Below are positions 54,909-63,943 of a stretch of DNA of 64,000 nucleotides, in pieces. Below the pieces are notes generated by a model. It was not told where the DNA came from and did not search any database. It saw nothing but the letters and a program-made list of their open reading frames with translations. Position 1 is the first letter of the stretch. Each line of letters starts with the position of its first letter. The stretch is from the NCBI RefSeq assembly GCF_000820225.1, contig NZ_CDDK01000018.1, positions 1 to 64,000 of the forward strand, written 5' to 3'. The position numbers and the translations under genes were made by a program. Source of the stretch: Aeromonas veronii bv. veronii. GTDB taxonomy: Bacteria; Pseudomonadota; Gammaproteobacteria; Enterobacterales; Aeromonadaceae.

Positions 54909-57356
54909 ATGATGCAGTGGCGATTGGGATGGCGACTGCTGCGCCGGGAAGGTTTCAGCGGCGAGCTGCGCTGGTTTGTGCTGGCGCTTGCGCTTAGCGT
55001 GGCGTGTGTCTTGAGTGTGGCATTGGTGGCGGATCGGCTCGATGCCGGACTCAAGGCGTCGGGCCGCGACTTTATCGGAGCGGATCGGGTGCTGCGCACC
55101 GCCGCCGCCCTGCCGGATGGTTGGCTGGAACGAGCGAAACAGGATGGCTTGGCGGTGCAGACCACCGTCAGCTTCAACAGCATGCTGTTTCACGGTGATG
55201 CGCTGCAGCTTGCCTCCATTCGGGCCGTGCCCGATGGTTTTCCCTTCTACGGCAAGCTCACTCTGGAACCTGCCCGCGCCCCGGCTCCCGGCGAGATCTG
55301 GCTCTCCGCCCGGGTGATGCAGCTGCTCAAGGCCAAAACGGGGGATGAGCTGGAGGTGGGCAATACGGTGCTCAAGGTGGCAGGCCTGCTTGGCGAAGAG
55401 CCGGATCAGGGCTTCAGCCCCTTCCTGCTGGCGCCGCGGGCGCTGATCCACACAGCCGATATCGAGGCGACCGGCGCCCTGCTTCCCGGCAGCCGCCAGC
55501 AGTGGCGCTATCTGTTCAAGGGGCCGAGAGAGGCGCTGGCCCGTTACGAGCAATGGCTGCTGCCGCAATTGCAGGCCGGACAGAAGTGGATCAAACCGGA
55601 TGACAGCGAATCCCAAGTGGGCCGCTCGCTGGCCAATGCAGAACGTTTCTTTCGGCTTGCCTCGCTAAGCGGGGTGTTGCTGGGGGCGTTGGCGATGGGT
55701 ATTGCGGTGCGCCACTTTGCCGAGCGCCAGACCAATATGGTGGCGCTGCTCAAGACGCTGGGGGCATCTCGTCGCTCGCTCTGGCAACTGATGGGAACCC
55801 TGCTGCTATCGCTGACGCTGATCGGTGCGTTGCTGGGTCTGGTGGCGGGCACAGCCATGCAGTGGATCACCTTGCAACTGCTGGGGGACCTGCTGCCGCC
55901 GGATCTGCCACCCCCCTCCTGGCGCCCCTTTGCGTTGGGGGTGGCGGTAGCGCTCTTTATCACCCTGCTGCTCGCTTTTGTGCCCTTCTTGCGTCTGCTG
56001 AAGGTGCCGCCGCTGCGGGTATTGCGCCGGGAGCTGGAGGCGGGTATTCCCCCCTGGCTGGCCCTGCCGGTCGGCCTGTTCGGGCTGTTTGCGCTGGTCT
56101 GGGGCTTTACCGCCGATGTGCGGCTGGCGCTGGGGCTGGTGGGGGGCATGGGCTTGCTGATGGGGCTGCTGGCCCTGCTGGCGGCGCTGATGTTGCGGCT
56201 GGGAGCGAGAGTGAGCGGGCCTCATGCCTTGCGGCTGGCGCTGGCCCACCTGTCGCGCGAGCGCAGCAGCGGCCTGTTTCAGCTGGCGGGCTTTGCGCTG
56301 GCGCTGATGCTGTTTGGCTTGCTATGGGCGGCCCGGGTCGATCTGCTGGATGAGTTTTCAGCACGTCTCCCCGTCGATGCGCCCAACCGTTTTTTGGTCA
56401 ATGTGGCCGAGAACGAGCGGGAGGGGATCCTGAGCGAACTGGCGGCTGCCGGGGCCACCACTTCCGACTTTTACCCCATGGTGCGCGGCAGGCTGACCCA
56501 TATCGCCGGTGAGGCGGTGGGCGAGGGGGCCAGTAGTGGCCGCGAGGGGGTCGATCGGGAGCTCAACTTTACTACCACGGCAACCCTGCCCATCGACAAC
56601 AAGCTGGTGGCCGGGAAATGGCTTGCCGGGCCCGGCGAGGTGTCGGTGGATAGCGAGTTGGCCAAGCGGCTCGATATCAAGCTGGGGGACATGCTCGCCT
56701 TTACCATCGAGGGGCGCAGCTTTGGCGCCAGGGTCACCAGTCTGCGCAGCATCAAGTGGGACAACATGCGCCCCAACTTCTACATGATCTTCTCCGAGGA
56801 TCTGCTGGCACCCTTCTCCCGAACCTGGCTTGGCAGCTACCGGCTGCCCGAAGCGGGGCGCACTGCCGAGGTGGAGTTGATCCGCCGTCACCCCACGGTG
56901 AGTCTTATCGATGTGGATGACCTGATTGCGCGGCTCACTCAGGTATCGGAGCAGGTGAGTAGGGCGCTGGCACTGATGCTGGGGCTGGTGACAGTGGCCG
57001 CGCTGCTGGTGCTGCTGACCCAGACCCAGGCCAGCATGGCCCAGCGTCGGCGCGAGCTGTTGCTGATGCGTACCTTGGGCGCCAGCAGCGACCTGCTGAA
57101 AAAGATGCTGCGTTGGGAGCTGGTGGCCAGTGGTGCGCTGGCGGGGCTCTGTGCCGCCATGGTGGTGGAGCTCTGCTCCTTTGGCCTGCAGTGGTGGTGG
57201 TTCGAGGGGCAGTGGCAGTTCCACTGGGCTATCTGGCTCGGCCTGCCGACGCTGGGGGCACTGCTGGTGACGCTGGCGGGGCAGGGGATGCAGCGCCAGC
57301 TGCTGGCTGGCACCCTGAGCGATCGGCTGCGGGGTCTGGGGCAGGGGTTGTTGTAA
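54909..57356 (+). CDS. ybbP: ABC transporter permease YbbP (FtsX family)
   Basis: Inner-membrane protein of about 815 residues with two FtsX-type repeats: membrane segments at the N terminus, a periplasmic domain, then segments near 260-370, a second periplasmic domain (about 490-670) and the last segments near 690-800. MALLKTLGASRRSLWQLMG and LLLMRTLGASSDLLKKMLR mark the conserved cytoplasmic coupling helices. With YbbA it forms the predicted transporter. Three in-frame ATGs at 54900, 54909 and 54912 compete; GCGGGAG at 54893 fits 54909 best. Confidence 0.9.
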   Translation: MMQWRLGWRLLRREGFSGELRWFVLALALSVACVLSVALVADRLDAGLKASGRDFIGADRVLRTAAALPDGWLERAKQDGLAVQTTVSFNSMLFHGDALQLASIRAVPDGFPFYGKLTLEPARAPAPGEIWLSARVMQLLKAKTGDELEVGNTVLKVAGLLGEEPDQGFSPFLLAPRALIHTADIEATGALLPGSRQQWRYLFKGPREALARYEQWLLPQLQAGQKWIKPDDSESQVGRSLANAERFFRLASLSGVLLGALAMGIAVRHFAERQTNMVALLKTLGASRRSLWQLMGTLLLSLTLIGALLGLVAGTAMQWITLQLLGDLLPPDLPPPSWRPFALGVAVALFITLLLAFVPFLRLLKVPPLRVLRRELEAGIPPWLALPVGLFGLFALVWGFTADVRLALGLVGGMGLLMGLLALLAALMLRLGARVSGPHALRLALAHLSRERSSGLFQLAGFALALMLFGLLWAARVDLLDEFSARLPVDAPNRFLVNVAENEREGILSELAAAGATTSDFYPMVRGRLTHIAGEAVGEGASSGREGVDRELNFTTTATLPIDNKLVAGKWLAGPGEVSVDSELAKRLDIKLGDMLAFTIEGRSFGARVTSLRSIKWDNMRPNFYMIFSEDLLAPFSRTWLGSYRLPEAGRTAEVELIRRHPTVSLIDVDDLIARLTQVSEQVSRALALMLGLVTVAALLVLLTQTQASMAQRRRELLLMRTLGASSDLLKKMLRWELVASGALAGLCAAMVVELCSFGLQWWWFEGQWQFHWAIWLGLPTLGALLVTLAGQGMQRQLLAGTLSDRLRGLGQGLL

Positions 57357-57407
57357 TCCCGCCAGCGCGAGCCGATGCACACAAGGCGCAATAGCGCAGC
57401 CACAATA

Positions 57408-57442
57408 AACAAGCAGCCCGGCCATTGGCCGGGCTGCTTGTT
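57408..57442. terminator. Terminator between ybbP and the epimerase gene
   Basis: AACAAGCAGCCCGGCC, ATT and GGCCGGGCTGCTTGTT: a 16-bp stem between convergent genes, with only a short T run. Confidence 0.75.
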
Positions 57443-57483
57443 ATGCGAGGTGCTGACGAGCAGACGCAGCGAGCGGGTGTGAG

Positions 57484-58389
57484 TTAGCGGGGCTCACGCA
57501 GCAGATTGGTGAGGGCGCTCGGCAGCTCGGGATAGCTGAAGTGAAAACCGGCCTGTTGCAGCCTTGCTGGTATCACCTTTTGTCCGGTCAGCAGCAGATC
57601 TGCCGCCTCCCCCATCACCAGTTGCAACAGCGGCGCCGGGACGAAAAAGAGGTGTGGACGGTGCAGCGTGGTGGCAAGGGTCTGGCTAAACTCCCGGTTG
57701 CTGACCGGATGGGGCGCAGTGCCGTTGAAAATGCCGCTGCACTCTTTGTGATCCAGCAAGAACAGCATGGCGCGCACCAGATCCTGCACATGGATCCAGC
57801 TCATCATCTGGCTGCCCGATCCCATGGGGCCGCCGAGTCCGAGTCGGTAGGGGGGGAGCATTTTGGGCAGGGCGCCGCCATCCATGCCAAGCACCAGCCC
57901 GATCCGCACGATACAGACCCGGGTTTGGCGGCTCTGGGCCTCCTGCGCCAAGGTTTCCCACTGCTGGCAGAGTTGGTGGGTAAACTCGTCGTTGGGAGAG
58001 CGGCACTGCTCATCGAGGGTTTCGGTGCCCTGTCTGCCATACCAGCCGATGGCGGAGGCGTTGATCAGCACCTTGGGCGGCGTGCTGGATAGCTTGATGA
58101 GATCCACCAGTTGCTCGGTCAGTAGCCAGCGGCTATCGCAGAGCAGCTGTTTGCGCGACTCGCTCCAGCGTCCGGCGGCGATGGGTTCGCCGGCCAGATT
58201 GATCACCGCGTCCACGTCATTGAGGTCATCGAGCCGGTCGAGGTTATCCAATACCTTGATATCGTGACCGAGCAGGGAGTAAGCGCGGCTCCCCTGCCTG
58301 CTCAATACCACGACCTCGTGATTGACCTTGAGATGGGCAACCAGCTTGCGGCCGATAAAGCCGGTTCCTCCGGTAATAAGAATCTTCAT
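57484..58389 (-). CDS. TIGR01777-family NAD(P)-dependent epimerase (YfcH-like)
   Basis: Extended SDR-type protein of 301 residues. It has the nucleotide-binding motif TGGTGFIG at residues 7-14, VINLAGEPIAAGRW and VLINASAIGWYGRQG (with the catalytic Tyr), and a C-terminal region SALTNLLREP. This is the YfcH/SDR39U1 group. Function is not well established; homologues are linked to cell division or sugar-nucleotide chemistry on thin evidence. The ATG at 58389 has AGGAGC upstream. It is divergent from the EAL gene. Confidence 0.88.
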   Translation of the reverse strand: MKILITGGTGFIGRKLVAHLKVNHEVVVLSRQGSRAYSLLGHDIKVLDNLDRLDDLNDVDAVINLAGEPIAAGRWSESRKQLLCDSRWLLTEQLVDLIKLSSTPPKVLINASAIGWYGRQGTETLDEQCRSPNDEFTHQLCQQWETLAQEAQSRQTRVCIVRIGLVLGMDGGALPKMLPPYRLGLGGPMGSGSQMMSWIHVQDLVRAMLFLLDHKECSGIFNGTAPHPVSNREFSQTLATTLHRPHLFFVPAPLLQLVMGEAADLLLTGQKVIPARLQQAGFHFSYPELPSALTNLLREPR

Positions 58390-58511
58390 CGCTGCATGCT
58401 CCTGCTGCCGTTTGCTCAACTTTAATGGTGTGGCTTCCCTTCAACAAGTGAGACGTGCTTCGGGAGTTTTCTGTTTGACGTTTGTTAACTCTATCCTCTT
58501 CTTACGACATA

Positions 58512-58569
58512 TTGTTGAACAATAGTTTGAATTGATTGATTTTTGTTGTGTGGACATTTGTTGAACAAT
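58512..58569. promoter_or_regulatory. Paired dyads upstream of the EAL gene
   Basis: TTGTTGAACAAT occurs twice, at 58512-58523 and 58558-58569, each preceded by ACAT or ACATA. The centres are 46 bases apart. The second copy lies a few bases upstream of a possible -10 TATTAT (58573-58578), a position suited to repression. Confidence 0.55.
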
Positions 58570-58641
58570 CGCTATTATGGCGACCCTTTTCGCCTGTCCA
58601 CCGAGGCTGTCACCCATTATCCGAGCATCAAAGAGGCCGCC

Positions 58642-60171
58642 ATGCCATTTCGTCGTTTGAAACTTCGCCAGCTTTACTCGAGGATTCTGTTGGCGCTGCT
58701 GATGGGGGGCGGGATCCTGCTGCTGGGGGTTGTTGCCGTTATCTGGCAGACGGTGACGGAGACAGAGCGTGATGCCGATTCACGGTTGCAGCATGCCCGT
58801 GTGATGTTTGAGCGCTCCATCGGCCATGCCCGGCAGGCGGCCATCAATGTGAAGGGGATGCTGGGTCACTCGTGCAAGGAGGCGGCACAACTGCTGCGCG
58901 AGCAGGTGGCCACGGTGCCTTATGTCCGTTCCGCCAATCTGGCTGTCGGCAGCCACATCTATTGCACCTCGCTCTATGGTGACTACGATGGCCCCTTCAA
59001 TCCCGACCGCTATGTGGATGGCAGGTTGCAACTGCTGCCTGGCAATGAGGTCACACCGGATCGCCCCTTGATCGTGCTGCGTCATGAAACGGACAAGGGG
59101 AGTGTGCTGATCGGTGTAGATGGCTACTACCTGCGAAATACCCTGGAGATCTCCAGCAAGAACTCCCCGATGGCTCTCGTGGTGGGGCAGAGGGCTCTGT
59201 TTGGCTCAGGTCAGGTCGGGGCTGCGCCCTCTCCGACAGAAGAGGGTTATATTGCCCTCGCGTCGGCCGATTTCCCCTATCAGGTCGTCACCCGGGTCAC
59301 GGTGCATGACTACTGGAGTCACGCATGGCGCTACTCCAGATATACCTTGATCCTCTCTCCGCTGCTGGCGCTGCTGATTGGATTCGGCACCTTCAGGCTG
59401 ATGGGGCGTAGCAGCTCACCAGCGGAGGAGCTCAAGCGGGCGTTGATCGAAGAGGAGTTTATCCCCTACCTGCAGCCGGTGGTCTCCGGTGAGGATGAGC
59501 AGTGGCGTGGCTGTGAGGTGCTGATGCGCTGGCAGCATCCCAAGCAGGGGATGATCTCGCCGGATCGCTTTATTCCGCTGGCGGAAGATAGCGGGCTTAT
59601 CGTGCCCATGACCAGCCTGTTGATGGCGCAGGTGCGCGACCACTTCTCCCCTTATGCCCGCAAGCTGCCGGCAAAGTTTCATTTTTGCTTCAATATCAGC
59701 GCCAAGCACTTTCAGGATCTCGACCTGTTGGCTGACTGCAAGGCCTTTCTCGACGCGTTTAAGGACAATCCCGTTGATTTGGGGCTGGAGCTGACTGAGC
59801 GTGAACTGCTGGTGGCTGATGAGACAACCGCTCAGATGTTTGCCGAGTTGCGCAAACTGGGCGTGTTGATCTCTATCGATGATTTTGGCACCGGTCATTC
59901 CAGTCTCACCTATCTGCAACAGTTTCAGGTCGATGCACTCAAGATTGATCGGAGCTTTGTGGAGATGATCGGCACGGATGCACTCTCCAGCCATATCGTT
60001 GAAAACGTGATTGATCTGGCGAAGCGACTTGAATTGATCCTGATCGCGGAGGGGGTCGAGAAGCAGTCGCAGGCGGACTACCTGCGGGCGCGCCACGTTG
60101 ACTATCTGCAAGGGTATCGTTACAGCCGCCCCATCCCGATGAAGCAGTTTTGCAAGACCCTGTTTGGCTGA
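58642..60171 (+). CDS. CSS-type EAL c-di-GMP phosphodiesterase
   Basis: Membrane protein of 509 residues: a transmembrane segment (about 12-34), a periplasmic CSS domain (about 35-235), a second membrane segment and a cytoplasmic EAL domain. The CSS motif is CTS (108-110) in place of CSS, so one of the usual conserved serines is a threonine; a further cysteine at about 72 may pair with Cys108. The EAL signature reads EVL (292-294), with the catalytic Glu kept; NISAKHF, ELTERE, DDFGTGHSSL and EGVEKQSQ are intact. It should hydrolyse c-di-GMP to pGpG and may sense periplasmic redox state through DsbA/DsbB-type disulfides, as related CSS proteins do. The ATG at 58642 follows AGAGG. Confidence 0.92.
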   Translation: MPFRRLKLRQLYSRILLALLMGGGILLLGVVAVIWQTVTETERDADSRLQHARVMFERSIGHARQAAINVKGMLGHSCKEAAQLLREQVATVPYVRSANLAVGSHIYCTSLYGDYDGPFNPDRYVDGRLQLLPGNEVTPDRPLIVLRHETDKGSVLIGVDGYYLRNTLEISSKNSPMALVVGQRALFGSGQVGAAPSPTEEGYIALASADFPYQVVTRVTVHDYWSHAWRYSRYTLILSPLLALLIGFGTFRLMGRSSSPAEELKRALIEEEFIPYLQPVVSGEDEQWRGCEVLMRWQHPKQGMISPDRFIPLAEDSGLIVPMTSLLMAQVRDHFSPYARKLPAKFHFCFNISAKHFQDLDLLADCKAFLDAFKDNPVDLGLELTERELLVADETTAQMFAELRKLGVLISIDDFGTGHSSLTYLQQFQVDALKIDRSFVEMIGTDALSSHIVENVIDLAKRLELILIAEGVEKQSQADYLRARHVDYLQGYRYSRPIPMKQFCKTLFG

Positions 60172-60190
60172 ACGGTTGAATGGGGAGCAT

Positions 60191-60221
60191 AAAAAAACCA
60201 GCGATCGCCGCTGGTTTTTTT
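60191..60221. terminator. Terminator between the EAL and aminotransferase genes
   Basis: AAAAAAACCAGCG, a short loop and CGCTGGTTTTTTT, usable on both strands by the convergent genes. Confidence 0.92.
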
Positions 60222-60245
60222 GTTGATACGGTTTGGCTTGGGCGA

Positions 60246-61427
60246 TCAGAGCATGCGCTGGAGGGCGCGGGCCAAGCGTTTGACCCCCTCTTCAATGGTC
60301 GCTTCATCGACGCAGGAGAAGCTCAGGCGCAGGGTGTTCTTGATCTCGGGGCGCACGTAGAAGGGGGCGCCGGGTACGAAGGCCACCTTCTCCTTGATCG
60401 CCTCGTCAAACAGCGCCATGGCACTGATGTGGGCTGGCAGGGTCAGCCAGAGGAACATACCCCCTTCCGGTCGGGTGTAGCTGACGCCGGGCGGGCAGTG
60501 ACGGGCCAGCGCGGCCTCCATGGCGGCACGCTGGCGACCATAGACCTCCTTGATCTTCTCCAGGTGAGCGTCGAGAGAGTTGTCGGTCAGGAAGCGGTGC
60601 AGCACCTGCTGGCTGAAGGCGTTGCTGTGCAGATCGGTCGCCTGCTTGGCGATAGTCACCTTCTTGCGCAGCCAGTCCGGCATTACCATCCAGCCCAGCC
60701 GGAAGGCGGGCACCACGGTCTTGGAGAATGAGCCGAGCAGCACGGTATTGTTTGGCGCCAGCTTGGCAATGGGGGGCATATGTTCGCCCTCGAAACGCAG
60801 CTCGCCGTAGGGATCATCTTCCACCATCAACAGCTCGTGGCGCACCAGTCGCTCGGCCAGTGCCTCGCGGTTGGCACGGCTATAAGAGACACCGCTCGGG
60901 TTCTGGAAGTTGGGCACGCCGTAGAGCAGCTTGGCATTGGATCCGCTTGCCAGCAGCGCATCCAGCGCCGCCAGATCCAGCCCGGCTTCGCCGAGAGTAA
61001 TCGGCTTGAAGGTGGGTTGGTAGACAGAGAAAGCCTGAATAGCGCCAAGGTAACCCGGCTCTTCGATGATGAGATCCTGACCCTCGTCGATCAGCACCTT
61101 GCCCAGCAGATCCAGCGCTTGCTGGGAGCCGCTGGTGATCAGGATGTTGTCCGGATTGACCTGCATGCCGTGGCGGGCCAGATAGCGGTCGGCAATATAT
61201 TGGCGCAGCGGGGCGAAGCCTTCGGTCGCCGCATATTGCAGGGCAGCAGCCCCCTGTTCGCGCAGCACATCCTGACAGGCCTGATCGATCGCCTTGACCG
61301 GAAACAGGTGGGGATTGGGCAGGCCACCGGCGAAGGAGATGATCTCCGGATTGGCGGCAACTTTGAGGATTTCACGGATAAAGGAAGGTTCAACCTTCTC
61401 GAAGCGCTGGGCAAAAAACGGCTGCAT
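60246..61427 (-). CDS. PLP-dependent aminotransferase (fold type I, LysN/MocR-like)
   Basis: Aminotransferase of 393 residues. The PLP lysine is in LLGSFSKTVVPAFRLGW. The PLP-ring contact region LITSGSQQALDLLGKVL, the Asp in MVEDDPYGELRF, and the carboxylate-binding Arg in LRLSFSCVD are all present. Sequence style matches the 2-aminoadipate/aromatic aminotransferase group (LysN, AAT I), related to the C-terminal half of MocR regulators but without a regulatory domain. Substrate not determinable here. The ATG at 61427 has GAGAG upstream. Confidence 0.88.
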   Translation of the reverse strand: MQPFFAQRFEKVEPSFIREILKVAANPEIISFAGGLPNPHLFPVKAIDQACQDVLREQGAAALQYAATEGFAPLRQYIADRYLARHGMQVNPDNILITSGSQQALDLLGKVLIDEGQDLIIEEPGYLGAIQAFSVYQPTFKPITLGEAGLDLAALDALLASGSNAKLLYGVPNFQNPSGVSYSRANREALAERLVRHELLMVEDDPYGELRFEGEHMPPIAKLAPNNTVLLGSFSKTVVPAFRLGWMVMPDWLRKKVTIAKQATDLHSNAFSQQVLHRFLTDNSLDAHLEKIKEVYGRQRAAMEAALARHCPPGVSYTRPEGGMFLWLTLPAHISAMALFDEAIKEKVAFVPGAPFYVRPEIKNTLRLSFSCVDEATIEEGVKRLARALQRML

Positions 61428-61776
61428 AGACAATTCTCTCGGCATGTGGGCGGTCGCTCCATTCGACCGCCAGGTTATCCGTTTGTATCAGATTTCAGAA
61501 ATGAGGCAATGATTGTCACAAAAATCGCCAAAAAAGGGCTGGAACGACTCTGCTGCGGATTATATTGGACGGTTAGTCGGTATGGTGATGCCAGTGAGGG
61601 GGCAGGGAAGTGGATGGCCGGAATATTTGTTGCGCGAAACACTTGCGCCTTGGGCCTATCTTGGGATAATTCGCTCCCCTGTTTTCGCGGGTCGATGAAA
61701 TGCCGAGCCGCGAGCGGTCCCGCTCGGGATCGAACACAAGATGTATTACCCGGATTGATGAAATAACGAGACCATT
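61428..61776. other. Intergenic region before trmB
   Basis: About 350 bases between the divergent aminotransferase and trmB genes. It holds a possible trmB promoter (TTGCGC at 61643-61648 and GATAAT at 61665-61670, 16-base spacer) and a small hairpin near 61705. I see no gene in the rest. Confidence 0.5.
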
Positions 61777-62490
61777 ATGCCTGTGACCCAAGATGTATTT
61801 AACGAAGACGGCAAGTTCATGCGCAAGATCCGCAGCTTTGTCCGTCGCGAAGGCCGCCTGACCAAAGGGCAGGAGAAGGCCCTGGAAGAGCTCTGGCCGG
61901 TCATGGGCATCGATTTCGAGCCAAAGCAGCTCGATCTGGTCGCGCTGTTTGGCCGCGAGGCACCTGTGGTGCTGGAGATCGGCTTTGGCATGGGCGCCTC
62001 TCTGGTGGAGATGGCCAAGAATGCCCCCGAGAAGAACTTCATCGGCATTGAAGTGCATTCCCCGGGCGTGGGCGCCTGTCTGGGTACCGCTCAGGAAGCG
62101 GGTGTCACCAATCTGAAGGTGATCTGCCACGATGCGGTCGAGGTGCTGGAGCACATGATCCCGAACGGTTCACTCTCCTGCCTGCAGCTCTTCTTCCCGG
62201 ACCCCTGGCACAAGAGCCGTCACCACAAGCGTCGCATCGTACAGCCTGCGTTTGCCCAGGATATTCGCCAGAAGCTGGCCATCGGTGGCGTGTTCCACAT
62301 GGCTACCGACTGGGAAAACTATGCCGAGCATATGCTGGAAGTGATGAGCGCCGCCGAGGGTTACGAGAACACCTCCGCCACCGGCAACTGGGTGCCCCGT
62401 CCGGACTGGCGTCCGCTGACCAAATTTGAACAACGTGGCCACCGTCTCGGCCACGGGGTTTGGGATCTGATTTTCAAGCGTGTCAGCTAA
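61777..62490 (+). CDS. trmB: tRNA (guanine(46)-N(7))-methyltransferase TrmB
   Basis: SAM-dependent methyltransferase of 237 residues that makes m7G46 in tRNA. SAM motif [15 protein letters not shown] (residues about 67-81), acidic pocket [12 protein letters not shown], and the family signature [18 protein letters not shown] are all intact. yggL and a glutaminase gene follow on the same strand, as in related genomes. Confidence 0.96.
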   Translation: MPVTQDVFNEDGKFMRKIRSFVRREGRLTKGQEKALEELWPVMGIDFEPKQLDLVALFGREAPVVLEIGFGMGASLVEMAKNAPEKNFIGIEVHSPGVGACLGTAQEAGVTNLKVICHDAVEVLEHMIPNGSLSCLQLFFPDPWHKSRHHKRRIVQPAFAQDIRQKLAIGGVFHMATDWENYAEHMLEVMSAAEGYENTSATGNWVPRPDWRPLTKFEQRGHRLGHGVWDLIFKRVS

Positions 62491-62538
62491 GCTGGCACGT
62501 CAACACACCTAGCGTATCAACTAACTTGAGGAGCTATC

Positions 62539-62871
62539 ATGGCCAATCGTAGCCGCCGCCTGCGCAAGAAACTGCGCGTCGATGAATTCCAGGAAATGGG
62601 TTTCGACATCAGTTTCAACTTCCCGGTCGGCACTGCCGAAGAGACCATCGATGCGGTAGTCGATGCGATGATCGATGAGGTTGTTGAACCCCGTAAACTG
62701 GCTTTTGCCGGCTCCGGTCACCTGGCCTGGGAAGGGATGATCTGTACCCAGCAACTGGGCAAGTGTACCGAAGAAGACCGCGCCGCCGTCAAATCCTGGC
62801 TGGAAGGCAAGGGGATGGAAGCCGTGGTCGTTACCGAGCTGTTCGACCTCTGGTACGGTGAACCGGCCTGA
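62539..62871 (+). CDS. yggL: YggL family 50S ribosome-binding protein
   Basis: Protein of 110 residues starting MANRSRRLRKKLRVDEFQEM and ending VVTELFDLWYGEPA, the signatures of YggL (DUF469). E. coli YggL binds the large ribosomal subunit; the exact role is not clear. TTGAGGAGC precedes the ATG. It follows trmB by 48 bases. A terminator follows at 62912. Confidence 0.93.
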   Translation: MANRSRRLRKKLRVDEFQEMGFDISFNFPVGTAEETIDAVVDAMIDEVVEPRKLAFAGSGHLAWEGMICTQQLGKCTEEDRAAVKSWLEGKGMEAVVVTELFDLWYGEPA

Positions 62872-62911
62872 TACAAGGCTGCCGCATCTGGCGCCTTGTT
62901 GTGGGTAACTG

Positions 62912-62938
62912 AAAAATCCCGCCGCTGGCGGGATTTTT
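62912..62938 (+). terminator. Terminator after yggL
   Basis: AAAAATCCCGCC, a short loop and GGCGGGATTTTTG, 40 bases after the stop codon. Confidence 0.9.
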
Positions 62939-62993
62939 GTCAGTGGGGATGGGATCTCCACCGCTGTTTTAGTCATGGAATCGCTTATTGCTT

Positions 62994-63914
62994 ATGGTGT
63001 TGTCATCCGAATTACTGGCCAGCATCCTTGAAGAGGTGCGCCCGTTGCTGGGACAAGGCAAGGTGGCCGACTACATTCCGGCACTGGCTCAGGTACCGGC
63101 CGATCGGCTTGGTATTGCAGTCTGTACCGTCGAGGGTGAGCTGTTCACCGCCGGTGACGCTTTTGAACCCTTCTCCATCCAGAGTATCTCCAAGGCCCTG
63201 AGCCTGACCCTGGCACTCACTCTCTATCAGGAGGAGGAGATCTGGGCCCGGGTGGGCAAGGAGCCCTCCGGCCAGCCCTTCAACTCGCTGGTACAGCTCG
63301 AGTTCGAGCAGGGGATCCCCCGCAACCCCTTTATCAATGCCGGGGCGCTGGTGGTGAGCGATCTGCTGGAGACCCGCCTCACTGCGCCCCGTCAGCGTAC
63401 CCTCGAGCTGGTGCGCCGTCTTTCCGGCAATCCGGCCATCATGGCGGATCAGGTGGTCGCCCGCTCCGAATATCAGCACTCTGCCCGCAACGCCGCCATC
63501 GCCTATCTGATGAAGGCCTATGGCAACTTCGAAAACGAAGTGGACAAGGTGCTGCAAAGCTACTTCAATGCCTGTGCCATTCGCATGAGCTGCGTCGATC
63601 TGGCGCGGGCATTCATCTATCTGGCCAACCGTGGTGTGCCACTGGGCGAGAGCGTACCGCTGCTGCCCGCCCGCACCACCAAGCAGGTCAACGCCCTGCT
63701 CGCCACCTGCGGTCTCTATGATGAGGCGGGCGATTTTGCCTATCGGGTCGGCATGCCGGGCAAATCGGGTGTCGGCGGCGGTATCATCGCCCTGATCCCG
63801 GGTGAGCTCTGCGTCTGTGTCTGGTCGCCCGAGCTCAACAAAGCCGGCAACTCGCTGGCGGGCACGGCGGCGTTGGAGCTGCTGGCCGAGCGGCTGGGTC
63901 GCTCCATTTTTTAA
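62994..63914 (+). CDS. Glutaminase (serine-dependent, GlsA/GlsB family)
   Basis: Glutaminase of 306 residues that hydrolyses glutamine to glutamate and ammonia. The catalytic serine lies in [16 protein letters not shown] (SxxK motif of the beta-lactamase-like fold). [37 protein letters not shown] and [19 protein letters not shown] are family signatures. The ATG at 62994 is chosen; a TTG at 62988 in the same frame has better spacing from GGAA. No terminator follows, so the next gene is probably co-transcribed. Confidence 0.94.
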   Translation: MVLSSELLASILEEVRPLLGQGKVADYIPALAQVPADRLGIAVCTVEGELFTAGDAFEPFSIQSISKALSLTLALTLYQEEEIWARVGKEPSGQPFNSLVQLEFEQGIPRNPFINAGALVVSDLLETRLTAPRQRTLELVRRLSGNPAIMADQVVARSEYQHSARNAAIAYLMKAYGNFENEVDKVLQSYFNACAIRMSCVDLARAFIYLANRGVPLGESVPLLPARTTKQVNALLATCGLYDEAGDFAYRVGMPGKSGVGGGIIALIPGELCVCVWSPELNKAGNSLAGTAALELLAERLGRSIF

Positions 63915-63943
63915 CCTTGTTCACTATGAATCGAGAAATCACC

